Origin: Phycisphaerales bacterium
GTDB taxonomy: Bacteria; Planctomycetota; Phycisphaerae; Phycisphaerales; SM1A02
Direction: 5' to 3'
NCBI GenBank assembly: GCA_029260575.1
Contig: JAJDDB010000002.1
Span: 62,001 to 126,000 of the forward strand
DNA: 64,000 nucleotides
The position numbers were made by a program, and so were the translations under genes. The notes under the pieces were generated by a model. That model did not search any database and was not told where the DNA came from. It was given only the letters and a program-made list of their open reading frames with translations. Of this stretch, positions 27,433 through 37,300 are shown one piece after another (positions within the stretch are counted from its first letter, which is position 1; the number at the start of each line of letters is the position of its first letter).

Positions 27433-30288
27433 ATGGCCGAAATACGGCCCGGACCATTGCACGGAGGACGAATCAGCGCACTGATCGGGGTGTCTGCGCT
27501 ATTGCTGGTATTCATCAGCCAGACGTCCGGACAGTCTATGTCCGATGGCGCTGCAGCCACCACAGAAGTCGCTGTGCAGTCGTTCCTGGAATCTCATCAG
27601 TTTGCATCTGTCAGCCGAGACCAGGCAGGAGGAATTCGGCGCGTGTACGGCCGCAATCTTGCGACCGGCAATTCCGCTGTAGCGAGCGCAGCTGCACTGT
27701 GTCGAAACGCAGCACCAATGTTGGGCGTCAAGATTGACGACCTCGCGCCGACCGCGCTCCCACAACGTCAGGCCAACGAGATTCCGGTTCTGTACGACCC
27801 GGCAACCGGATCATATCGCTTCACAGCATTGCACTTTACCCAGCAGCGCGACGGCGTAGACGTGTATGGATCGCGCCTTGTTGTTCTGGTGCGAAATCAG
27901 CCGGGCTTTTCTGTTGTACTTGCAAACGCGCAGTTGCGCAATCTTCATGGATATCAGATTGCACGCGCTGATGTTGAATCCGGAATCACGGACCTCACAC
28001 ATCAATCAGTTCTGGCGCATGCCGGCGACATATCGGAGTTGCAGCAAGGCCGCGCCCAGATTGTCGAACAGCGCAAAGTCATCTTTGCCGGTATAGGCAA
28101 CGACCACCGCATGCCTCGCCTCGCAGACAGCGTTGTTGTGCAGAAAGGTACTGAGAAGTGGCGGATCGTCGCCGACGCGGAAACGGGTGTTATTCTCGAC
28201 CACAAGCCGCTGATCTGCCGCATTGATTTGATCACCATCGCGAATGCGTTTTCGACCGAGGGAATCGGCGCGGATATTTGCGAGAATGAATCTGTAGCTC
28301 CATTGCCGTTTCTCGCGATCAATGCAAACAACACTGTGTATTACACAAACAAATTTGGAAGCGTCACCGTTCCCGGTCAAGCGCAGCAAACAATAACAGT
28401 ATCTGCGGGCCTCGTCGGTCGGTGGTTCGCAGTAACCAATGCTGCAGGTCCAAGTTCGATGGCTATGCAAAGCATTGCGCCGCCGGGGCCTGCGATTCTG
28501 ACCTTCAATGCAACGAACCTCAGCGAACACGAGCGAGCTGAAGTCAACGCGTACATCCAGGCCAACAGAATTCGTGATTTCGTGTTGAAATACAACCCGA
28601 TCTTTCCGACACTCGGCGGACAAGGATTTCCAATCGTTGTCAATCGAGACGATCTGTTTTGTCCGGGCAATGCATGGTATGACATTCCCACAGCATCACT
28701 CAATTTTTGCGAAGCCGGAGTCGGTGATACCGGACAATCCTTTCCCAATACAGCGTGGTCATCCATCATCTACCACGAGTTCGGCCATCATATTGTCGAA
28801 GTCTCCGGAAGCGGCCAAGGACAGTACGGCGAAGGATTCGGCGACGCGCTCTCGACGGTCATGCTTGATTCGCCGTTGATTGGATTCGGATACTTCGACA
28901 ATTGCACAGATTCACTGCGAACTGCGGACACGGGTGTTTCTGTGCCATGTAGCAGCTCCATTCACTTCTGCGGCCAGGCATTGTCGGGGTGCATCTGGGA
29001 TACGCGAAACGAATTGATCAATACAGATCCACAGGAATACCAGGACATCCTTGCGAATCTCCTGGTCAATTCAGTGCTGCTGCACATCGGCTCTACAATT
29101 GAACAGGATCTCGTGATTGATTTCCTGACACTGGATGATGACAACGCCAACATCTTTGACGGAAGTCCTCACTTCGATGCCATAACGACTGGATTCGCAG
29201 CGCACGGCATGATCATTCCGCCTCTTGATCCGATTAGCATTGACTTCCCGCAAGGTTTGCCGTCGATCATCGCCCCCAACGGAACCAGCACGATCGAAGT
29301 TTCGATTGTTCCCTTGTCCGGCATGCTGGAGCCGGGGACAGTGTCGGCAACTTTCCTCATCAACGGTGTCCCCGTTGTGAAGCAAGCGCAACCAACGGGC
29401 CGCGGCAATGCATTTACGATTTCAACTCCTTCAGCTACGTGCGGTTCCCGCGTGCAATATTGGGTGACCGCTCAGGCAACTGATGGAACAGCGATCATGT
29501 CGCCATTTGATGCGCCAGCGAACGTGCATGAAACTGTCGCTGCCTACGACCAGACAGAGATAATGCGCGAGGACTTTGAACAGGAAAATGGATGGACCAG
29601 TCTGCCGCTTGATGCGACTGACGGCTGGTGGGAACGCGGCGAACCGATCAGCGATTTCCTGTGGACTTACGGCCCGCCCGCCGACTCTGATGGCAGCGGC
29701 TCGTGCTGGCTCACCGGCAATCACCCGGGCAATTCTGATGTGGATGACGGCTCGGTTCGACTTGTTTCACCGATCCTTAACGTCTCGGTTGATTCAGGAA
29801 TGCTCGAATACGATTACTACCTGCGCCTGACCAACGAGAACGGCAACGATCGGATTGTGGTTGAACTCACCGACGGCTTGAGCCCATGGGTTGAAGTCGC
29901 TCGGCATGATCTTGATGGCGGTTTTGCCTGGCACAATGCACGGATTACGCCTGATGACATGGCAACTACCGGGCTTACCAATACCGGAACTGTGCAGATC
30001 CGATTCACAGTCAGTGATCTGACCCCGCAGAGTGTGGTTGAAGCTGGGATCGACAACTTCAGGATCAACGAGCTTGACTGTCAGCCGGACATCATTCCGG
30101 GCGATGTCAACGGCGATCTGAGTGTTGATGTGTTCGACCTGTTGGACCTTCTGGATGCGTGGGGCGATTGCCCGCAGCCATGTCCTCCGAATTGTCCTGC
30201 GGACATATCACCTGACTGCTCGGTCGATGTCTTCGATTTACTCTTCTTGCTCAACTCGTGGGGCAGCGGGCCGCCGCCCAGCCCGTGA
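27433..30288 (+). CDS. secreted zinc metallopeptidase with C-terminal dockerin-like repeats
   Basis: From ATG 27433 (GGAGGG upstream) the protein has 951 residues. It starts with a signal peptide (helix about 14-30, cut near SGQS), then a thermolysin-type FTP/PepSY-like propeptide (about 35-260, with RDGVDVYGSRLVVLVR). A gluzincin core follows with zinc motif YHEFGHHIVE (about 450) and third ligand in GEGFGDALSTV. After that come Ig/jelly-roll beta domains (about 600-880). The last 60 residues hold PGDVNGDLSVDVFDLLDLLD and a second VDVFDLLFLLNSWG repeat. The tail may direct cell-surface or extracellular placement. Family M4/M36-like by motif; substrate unknown. Confidence 0.85.
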   Translation: MAEIRPGPLHGGRISALIGVSALLLVFISQTSGQSMSDGAAATTEVAVQSFLESHQFASVSRDQAGGIRRVYGRNLATGNSAVASAAALCRNAAPMLGVKIDDLAPTALPQRQANEIPVLYDPATGSYRFTALHFTQQRDGVDVYGSRLVVLVRNQPGFSVVLANAQLRNLHGYQIARADVESGITDLTHQSVLAHAGDISELQQGRAQIVEQRKVIFAGIGNDHRMPRLADSVVVQKGTEKWRIVADAETGVILDHKPLICRIDLITIANAFSTEGIGADICENESVAPLPFLAINANNTVYYTNKFGSVTVPGQAQQTITVSAGLVGRWFAVTNAAGPSSMAMQSIAPPGPAILTFNATNLSEHERAEVNAYIQANRIRDFVLKYNPIFPTLGGQGFPIVVNRDDLFCPGNAWYDIPTASLNFCEAGVGDTGQSFPNTAWSSIIYHEFGHHIVEVSGSGQGQYGEGFGDALSTVMLDSPLIGFGYFDNCTDSLRTADTGVSVPCSSSIHFCGQALSGCIWDTRNELINTDPQEYQDILANLLVNSVLLHIGSTIEQDLVIDFLTLDDDNANIFDGSPHFDAITTGFAAHGMIIPPLDPISIDFPQGLPSIIAPNGTSTIEVSIVPLSGMLEPGTVSATFLINGVPVVKQAQPTGRGNAFTISTPSATCGSRVQYWVTAQATDGTAIMSPFDAPANVHETVAAYDQTEIMREDFEQENGWTSLPLDATDGWWERGEPISDFLWTYGPPADSDGSGSCWLTGNHPGNSDVDDGSVRLVSPILNVSVDSGMLEYDYYLRLTNENGNDRIVVELTDGLSPWVEVARHDLDGGFAWHNARITPDDMATTGLTNTGTVQIRFTVSDLTPQSVVEAGIDNFRINELDCQPDIIPGDVNGDLSVDVFDLLDLLDAWGDCPQPCPPNCPADISPDCSVDVFDLLFLLNSWGSGPPPSP

Positions 30289-30308
30289 CGCTGTCTCGTC
30301 GTCTGCAA

Positions 30309-30394
30309 TGCCCAGAAGAGGACTCGAACCTCCACCCCCAATAATGGGGACCAGCACCTCAAGCTGGCGCGTCTGCCAATTCCGCCACCTGGGC
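30309..30394 (-). tRNA. tRNA-Leu (anticodon GAG)
   Basis: Class II cloverleaf on the minus strand: acceptor GCCCAGG/TCTGGGC (one G-U), D arm with GGCAGACGC, anticodon stem CCAGC/GCTGG around TTGAGGT (anticodon GAG), long variable arm with CCCCA/TGGGG, T arm GGTTCGAGTCC. Reads CUC/CUU leucine codons. CCA not encoded. Sits in the 210-bp gap between the metallopeptidase and queE. Confidence 0.95.
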
Positions 30395-30498
30395 TTGTGC
30401 GGCCGAAGTATAGCCAACGCGTCGCTGCTGTCGAATGCTCCGCAGTGCCGCGAGAAAACGAAAAATTGAAGCCTATGATCGGCTAAGGAAGACGTTCT

Positions 30499-31185
30499 AT
30501 GGGTCCGCAGACGCTGCGCATCAATGAGATTTTCTTTTCGATCCAGGGTGAATCTACCCGGGCCGGTTTGCCTTGCGTGTTCGTTCGGCTGACGGGTTGT
30601 CCACTGCGCTGCAGCTACTGTGACACCGAATACGCGTTCCGAGAAGGCGACCGGATGACCATCGACGCAATCGTCGAACAGGTCGGCAGCTACGACGCAT
30701 CACTGGTTGAGATCACCGGCGGCGAACCGTTGGCGCAGAAGAATGTCCACCCGCTGATGACACGGCTCTGCGATATGGGAAAGACTGTCCTGATCGAAAC
30801 TGCTGGGGCGCTGGACATCAGCATCTGCGATTCCCGAGTCATTCGAATTATGGATCTCAAAACCCCCGGATCAGGTGAACACGAACGCAACCGCTGGGCA
30901 AACATCAATTACCTGTCACCGCGCGATGAAGTGAAATTCGTCATCACCGATCGCGCTGATTATGACTGGGCGAAGATGATCATCACTGAACATGATCTGG
31001 CCAGCCGGTGTGCTGCGGTATTGATGTCACCAGTGTTCGAACAGCAACCTGGTCTTGAGATCGCCGGCTGCGCAGAATTGCCTGTGCAACTGCTTGCACA
31101 ATGGATTCTCGACGATGGTCTGCCTGTGAGAATGCAACTGCAGATGCATAAGTTCATCTGGGATCCACAGACCCGCGGCGTCTGA
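30499..31185 (+). CDS. queE: 7-carboxy-7-deazaguanine synthase
   Basis: Radical-SAM enzyme that contracts carboxytetrahydropterin to CDG in queuosine/7-deazaguanine synthesis. 228 residues; Fe-S motif C-x3-C-x2-C in GCPLRCSYCDTEYAF (about 34-48), preceded by IFFSIQGESTRAGLPCVFVR, and SAM-binding EITGGEPLAQKNV. The C-terminal HKFIWDPQTRGV matches the family end. Start supported by GGAAG 8 nt upstream. queD is 1.4 kb downstream. Confidence 0.95.
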   Translation: MGPQTLRINEIFFSIQGESTRAGLPCVFVRLTGCPLRCSYCDTEYAFREGDRMTIDAIVEQVGSYDASLVEITGGEPLAQKNVHPLMTRLCDMGKTVLIETAGALDISICDSRVIRIMDLKTPGSGEHERNRWANINYLSPRDEVKFVITDRADYDWAKMIITEHDLASRCAAVLMSPVFEQQPGLEIAGCAELPVQLLAQWILDDGLPVRMQLQMHKFIWDPQTRGV

Positions 31186-31258
31186 AGGCACGTATTCCAA
31201 CCCATTGCTTGAGAACGACTGTTCGACCGTATCGAACACGTCAATTGGACCGATAGGT

Positions 31259-32590
31259 ATGCTCAAGACAGTACGACCAATGAAACGCCTCCGTGACCTG
31301 CTCGATGAGTTCAACGTCCAAACGACTGCCCTTGGCGAGTCGATTGGTGTGGATCCTCTGGATACATCACCGGAACTGTCAGAAACGCAACTCGAAGCGG
31401 CTGCATTCGTTCTGGCAATCGGTCGGGCGCTGCATACGTACGGCTCGCCGGCCCACAGGATTGAAGATGCGTTGCAACGAATCTCGCGCCGCTTGGGGCT
31501 GCGCGGCCAGTTCTTCTCCACACCGACCAGTCTGCTGGCAGCGTTTGGTGATGATGTCCATCAGCGGACATTTCTTGCGCGCGTCGAGCCGGGCGAAGTT
31601 GATCTGTCCAAACTCTGCATGCTCGATCGTGTGCTGGAACAGGTAGCCACGGGAGTGTTGAATCCGGAACAGGCGCTACGCGAAGTACGATCGATCGTCG
31701 AACGCCCACGGCAGTATTCGACAGCCCTGACACTTGCGAGCTTTGTCGTCGCGCCGGCCGGAGCTTCAATCTTCTTCGGCGGGACATGGCGAGAAATGGT
31801 TGCCGCCGGCATAAGCGGATTGCTCATCGGCATGCTTGCCCTGTGCCTGAAACGTCTGCCAAACGCCAACCGGCTGTTCGACATACTCGGCGGCTTCACC
31901 GCGTCTGCTGTGGCGGTAGTCTGTGCAGGAATTTTCGGGCCGTTGTCTGTTGAGACGGCAACGCTAGCTGGCGTCATCATCCTGCTGCCGGGGTTGACGT
32001 TGACTGTTGCGCTCAATGAACTGGCAACGCGCCATCTGGCATCCGGCACTGCGCGATTCATGGGCGCGATGACGATCCTGATGTCGCTTGGCTTTGGCGT
32101 TGCAATCGGTATCGGCCTGCTCAAGATCATTTCCGTGCCCGAAGCAGTGAGCGCGGCACAATTCATCACGCCGCTGTGGATACTCGCAGCTACAGTGTTC
32201 ATTACCGCCATCGCGCTGACCGTGCTGTTTCAGGCTGAACCGCGCGATTTTCCTGCGATTGCCGCTGCATCGATGCTGGCGTTTTTCGGTGCCCGCTATG
32301 GCTCAGCAGCATTCGGCCCGTATCTCGGCGTCGCGCTGGGTTCGTTCATCGTGGCATCAGCAAGCAACTGCCTGGCGCGGTGGCGCAATCGCCCGACCGC
32401 GGTCACGATGCTGCCCGGACTGATTCTGCTGGTGCCCGGCTCGCTGGGCTTTCGAAGTTTGTCCTCACTTCTGGAACATGACGTTGCCAATGCCATCGAT
32501 GCCGGTTTCAGTATGCTGATGATCGCCGTTTCGATCGTGGCAGGCCTCTTCGTCGCCGCTGCAGTGCTGCCGCCACGCAAAGCCCTGTAA
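31259..32590 (+). CDS. ThrE-family threonine/serine exporter-like protein
   Basis: From ATG 31259 the protein has 443 residues; starts at 31205 or 31280 are also possible. The N-terminal cytoplasmic domain (about 40-160) shows ALHTYGSPAHRIEDALQRIS and FFSTPTSLLAAFGD, typical of the ThrE/DUF1212 domain. About ten membrane helices follow (about 165-440), the second half resembling the DUF3815 part, with LLPGLTLTVALNELATRHL. Known members export threonine and serine. It sits between queE and queD; no functional link to queuosine is known. Confidence 0.85.
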   Translation: MLKTVRPMKRLRDLLDEFNVQTTALGESIGVDPLDTSPELSETQLEAAAFVLAIGRALHTYGSPAHRIEDALQRISRRLGLRGQFFSTPTSLLAAFGDDVHQRTFLARVEPGEVDLSKLCMLDRVLEQVATGVLNPEQALREVRSIVERPRQYSTALTLASFVVAPAGASIFFGGTWREMVAAGISGLLIGMLALCLKRLPNANRLFDILGGFTASAVAVVCAGIFGPLSVETATLAGVIILLPGLTLTVALNELATRHLASGTARFMGAMTILMSLGFGVAIGIGLLKIISVPEAVSAAQFITPLWILAATVFITAIALTVLFQAEPRDFPAIAAASMLAFFGARYGSAAFGPYLGVALGSFIVASASNCLARWRNRPTAVTMLPGLILLVPGSLGFRSLSSLLEHDVANAIDAGFSMLMIAVSIVAGLFVAAAVLPPRKAL

Positions 32591-32619
32591 ACACATGCGG
32601 ATTTCATAAGATACACTCA

Positions 32620-32991
32620 ATGCACGTTCGACTTTCCAAGACATTCACCTTTGAAGCGGCGCACTATCTGCCATCATTTCCTGAGGGGCACAAATGCCGG
32701 CGCATGCATGGCCATTCCTTCAAGATTGATGTCATTGTCGAAGGCGACATCCCAGCCGGGCAGCACCATCTCGTCGACTACGGCGACATCAAGGCGGCGA
32801 TCGAACCTGTTCGCACTCAGCTCGATCATTACTGTCTCAATGACATTGACGGACTGAACCACCCGACAAGCGAGCGACTTGCCCAGTGGCTATGGAAGCG
32901 ATTGCGCGCCGCACTTCCGCTGCTCTCGGAAATCCATGTTCACGAAACCTGCACCAGCCGGTGTGAATATCACGGGCCGGATGGGGCATGA
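32620..32991 (+). CDS. queD: 6-carboxytetrahydropterin synthase
   Basis: Zinc enzyme forming CPH4 for queuosine synthesis. 123 residues with FEAAHYLP (zinc His), KCRRMHGHSFKI (catalytic Cys and two zinc His), LVDYGDIK, LDHYCLND, NPTSERLA-like HPTSERLAQWLW, and C-terminal HVHETCTSRCEYHG with the substrate-binding Glu. All active residues are present. ATGA overlap with the next gene. Confidence 0.95.
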   Translation: MHVRLSKTFTFEAAHYLPSFPEGHKCRRMHGHSFKIDVIVEGDIPAGQHHLVDYGDIKAAIEPVRTQLDHYCLNDIDGLNHPTSERLAQWLWKRLRAALPLLSEIHVHETCTSRCEYHGPDGA

Positions 32992-33656
32992 TGACTCGAG
33001 TATTCGCATCGCTGCAACTTGACTCTGAGGGCTATGGTGTCATCAAGTCGATCAACGATGCACGCGAAACCTTTGCGATTGTTCATGGTGGTAATCCCTT
33101 CAATACGCAGTGGCAATTGCCCGCACTGGTCCCAGGATTGCAGCGCATTATGACCTGGTCAGGGACATTGGCTGACGACCTCTTCGAGGGTCACCCGGGA
33201 AACTGGATGATGGCAGGGGCGGCTGCACTACAGCAGCGCACGCAACAGAATCTCGCGGAACTGCCGGATCGAAACTGTCGATGGTGCATCCGTCCGCATT
33301 GCCGGCACGTTCTCAGCGACGTGCCGTCATGTCGTCAATTCGCACTGGACCATGCCGGGCAACCGATCGATCTCGTACTCGATCCGGTCTCAATGCTGGA
33401 GCCGACAATGCTCAGCGGGCTGGATGAACACCTGTTGCGAATGTTCGAGACGCTTGGTCCATCCGCAGCGGCGGTCTTCATCGGCGATGCAGCACTCGAC
33501 GAATCCGGAACTGCTCTCCAATCAGTTTACCCCGGAAGCGGCGCTGTTTCTCCGGCCCTTGTGCGCGATCTGCTTTCGCAATACGTGCCGAACTCCACAC
33601 CAATTGTCATTGTCGAGGGTCAGTTGGATGCAGTCCGCTCATGGTTGCGAATCTGA
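32988..33656 (+). CDS. hypothetical protein overlapping queD
   Basis: 222 residues, soluble, starting in an ATGATG that overlaps the queD stop, so translation is probably coupled. Visible features are FAIVHGGNPFNTQ, a cysteine cluster (CRWCIRPHCRHVLSDVPSC, Cys-x2-Cys-x4-Cys-x9-Cys) at about 98-116, and a second half with PIDLVLDPVSML and LLRMFETLGPSA that vaguely recalls TIM-barrel sugar isomerases or endonuclease-IV-like proteins. I cannot name a family. The cysteines could bind a metal. Confidence 0.6.
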   Translation: MMTRVFASLQLDSEGYGVIKSINDARETFAIVHGGNPFNTQWQLPALVPGLQRIMTWSGTLADDLFEGHPGNWMMAGAAALQQRTQQNLAELPDRNCRWCIRPHCRHVLSDVPSCRQFALDHAGQPIDLVLDPVSMLEPTMLSGLDEHLLRMFETLGPSAAAVFIGDAALDESGTALQSVYPGSGAVSPALVRDLLSQYVPNSTPIVIVEGQLDAVRSWLRI

Positions 33657-33721
33657 CTGTCTGGCAGCCTTTCGCTATCATCTTCGCCAGTAGATACATG
33701 CTTTCCCGGAGTCCTCAAGCA

Positions 33722-34288
33722 ATGTCCGAGCAGCGGCCAGCCGTCCAACTCGATCACCCCACGCTTCCTCTTGTGAAGGAAGCATTCAGCACCGTGCCGC
33801 TTCAAGCGACGCAGTTCCGCAACCAGACAACATTGATCGTGCCATCGCAACACCTGCATGACATCATGCGCTTTCTGTGTGCGGACCCGCGTTGTGACTA
33901 CGATTTCCTAAGCGATGTGACTGCGGTCGATTATCTCGGCTATCCCGCAAAGACCCAAGGCCGGTTTGCCGTGGTGTATCTGCTCGCCAGCTACAAACAC
34001 AACCGCCGATTGACTGTTAAGACGTTTCTCGATCCGACAATTGACACAACGGGTATTGACGTCGACCCTGCACTGGAAGTCGAGTCGGTCACCGACATCT
34101 GGCCGGGATGCGAGTGGCGCGAGCGCGAGGTGTATGACATGTTCGGGATTCGCTTTACCAATCACCCGGACCTGCGGCGCATCTTGATGTGGCGCGATTA
34201 CCCCGCGCATCCGCTGCGCAAGGATTATCCGCTGCGCGGCCGAGGCGAACGCGAAAGCTACCGTGTCATTGATCGCGAAGAGAGCTGA
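33722..34288 (+). CDS. nuoC: NADH-quinone oxidoreductase subunit C
   Basis: 188 residues from ATG 33722, chosen over the longer frame because of a GGAG at -13 and because similarity starts soon after. It shows the 30-kDa subunit pattern: YDFLSDVTAVDYLGYP, FAVVYLLASYKHNRRL, and the signature EREVYDMFGIRFTNHPDLRR-like block followed by ILMWRDYPAHPLRKDYPL. It belongs to the peripheral arm of complex I. It stands alone: no other nuo gene is present within the window. Confidence 0.92.
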   Translation: MSEQRPAVQLDHPTLPLVKEAFSTVPLQATQFRNQTTLIVPSQHLHDIMRFLCADPRCDYDFLSDVTAVDYLGYPAKTQGRFAVVYLLASYKHNRRLTVKTFLDPTIDTTGIDVDPALEVESVTDIWPGCEWREREVYDMFGIRFTNHPDLRRILMWRDYPAHPLRKDYPLRGRGERESYRVIDREES

Positions 34289-34327
34289 GCCAGGTTCACC
34301 GATGCCAACGCAGGAGGTGTGTGGCTG

Positions 34328-37300
34328 TTACGGTGACGCTGCGCCTGCGCCGCTGATGATCGTGATCGAATCGTTGGCCATATTCCAAAGCACTTCGCCC
34401 GCCTGCAATGGATACGGCGTACCTTCCGTAAGCACAGTGATACTTCGGCCGGGATTTGCCGCAACTTTTGCCAGATTCGTGTCGACGTTGTAATCGAAGA
34501 AGTCACACTCAACCGTGCGCGTCGGCGTACGAACCAATACAGCGCTGCTTCCTTCGATGCGCCGCAATTCCATCGCCCCGCCGAGATCAAGGCCCGCAGC
34601 CCGCTGCCGATCGTCACTGGCACGCGTGACAATTGCTGCAAGCTGCTGACCAGTCATTGTTGCGATCTCACCGGCCAGCGATTCATGCACGACAGTAACA
34701 TCGCCGGTCATCTCGATGCGGTATCGATCTTCAAGAAGCTGCTTCATATGCAGTTCACGATTGAATTTGAACTGTGTCGTGCCCTTGCCGGAGAATGTTG
34801 CGCCTGGATCAGCGCGCTTGCCTGGCGCATTGATGCGGGGGGGTTCGTGCGCGGCTTCATCAGCCCATTCATCGCGGATCAATAGTGTTCCATCACCGAT
34901 GACGCGAGATTCAAAGGTCAGATCGTTATATTCGATGTACGGACCTGCTGCGTAGAAGATGCGCGGCTTCTCCGAACGCGCTTCGGATTTCCACGTTCTG
35001 TTTTCGATCGACGCTTCACCACGGGCAGTGAATCGAGCAAGCCGGCGATCTTCGAGATCGGCGAACTGCTCATCTGCGCTGCGGCGCTCCATGCGCGCAG
35101 CTTCCGCTTCAGGCGTGCCGGCAAACTCCAGCGTGACAGCATCACCTTTCATCGTATTGCGTTCAGTGGGGTTCTGGCTGGAGACTGCGTTGACATTGCC
35201 GCGCAGTTCGATCGCGCCCGCGCCATCGTTGACTGTGTGGTCGTAGTGCAGCGAATCATCCCATTTCGTGCGAACGATCGGAGGTGACTGCTCGTTGTTG
35301 ATGATCGGGCGCTCAATTCGATGATCAGCGCCCGTGTCGATCGCCTTATCAAAGACGCGGGCAGTGCCGGGACCTTCCCAAAACGCGAATTGTTGATCCT
35401 TGCGAAGTGTCAGCCGCGTACCTTTTTCGATAAGCATGCGTCCAGCTGCGATGACAATGTTTTCGCCGGACAATTCCAGTGTCTCATCAATTCTGTCGCC
35501 TTCCAGTCGATCGGCAAATGCCCGGGAGCCATCAGCCATGCGAATCTGAATGTCGCCGTTTGCTGTGATGTTTCGAACACGCGGCTTGTCGTTGTCGCTT
35601 TCGGCATGAACGGGCTGATTGTCCGTGAGAAAAGCAATGTTCAGTTCATCCGCCCAGAGTGTTCGTTCATCATCTGCGGTTTTCACATCTCCTGACGCGC
35701 GCATGGTTTCAGGCGCGGGTTTGCCATCTGCATCCTGGGTAACGGTCAGGTCAAGCAGATTACAACTGATGTTGCCCTGGTCGGATTCGATATTCACATC
35801 ACCAAGGAATCGAACGCGCTTGATCGGCCCCATCGCCTCTGCATCACTGCCGGGTTCGAAATCAATGCGCACACTCCTCGACCACGAGATACGCAACTCT
35901 TCCAGTAGCGCTGCCATCTCATCAGTGTCGCCTAGTATGTCATCTTGGGGGTTGTCGACCGGCGCAGCAGGATCCTGCTGCGGCACGAGCCATCCTGCAC
36001 CTTCGAACCCTGCTTCGCCAGTGTTCTGAGCCAGCCAGAATCGGTCCCCGCCTGCGGTCAACTGCGGGCTGTCAATCGCAACTGCATGATCAGTGGTTGC
36101 AATCAACTGCACATGCCGTTCGAGTGTGTCGTAGCGCAGGATTCCTGCGGTCGCAACAGCTTCTTCCGCATCGTCAATCAATTCAACAGGCGAACCGATG
36201 ACTTCAAATCGTGCGTTCTCAACAGAATCCAGTCGCTTTTTTGGATCGTCAATCGGGAGCACACGCAGAGGGCCGTTGACAGTGATAACTGCTTCGTTCG
36301 GGCCCGGAACGGGAACATTGACCGGCCTGTTGTTGGCATTGGTTTGCGCGATCGCCTGCACCGCCAGAAATGCATGCAGCGTCAACGGGTGCATATCAAG
36401 AGCATGGGGCTGCGCCGCGCCCCCAAAGAGTTCCGGCGGCAGGGCAAACGCAAACGCATCATCAAAACCCTTGGATTCTGTTGAAAACGTAATAGACAAT
36501 TTGTCACCACGAACAATGCGTTTGGTTGCAACGGGGCCTTGTGTGATAACGACATTGTCAGTCAGTGTGAGTTCATAGAACTGCGTCGGCTTTGGGGAAT
36601 CGCGTGGCGAATTCTGAATCTGATTGAATGCGGCAAGTCGAACAGAAGGTGCATTGCTTGATGTCCGCTGAGCGACCGCAGGCTCATCTTCTGGCTGGAT
36701 CAATTTGATGTAATGCACTATTTGCATTTCCAACATCTGCAGCCGATCGACGTGATCGTTGATGCGCATGGTCAGGGCTTCGCCCTGCAGTTCCGCTTTA
36801 CTCGGCGCTTCAAGGTGTATCGGCCCCGGACAACGCACTTCACCGACGATGTTGTCGAATGTCGCTTCGGTTGTCCGCACGATGAAAGAAGGCGTATCGG
36901 TTGTCGGGTCAATGTGGCGTCGGTCATCGAGTTTGTAAACCGTGATGACAACGTTGCCGGTGATAGTGCCTTGCTCAAGCGCCTGGTTTGGTGCGTATGC
37001 GACTGTTTCATCGCCTGTGAGGATCAGAGCTTCGCTGTCAGACAAAAAGACATGGGCTTCAGGTTTATCAAGCCAGTACCACCCATCCGGGCGCGGTTCC
37101 TGGCGAGCGAAACGATACCGCTGGCTAATGCGCCCTTCATCATCCTGCATCTGAATCCAGCCGCCGCTGGGTAAACGAGTCTCAAGCTCGTTATTAATCT
37201 TCTCGCCGCCTTGCCGATAGCGTTGTTCTTCTTCCGCGGTGAGCGCTGACGGAGGCGCGACAAGCTCAATGACATCTTCATCGGGATTGACAATCACCTG

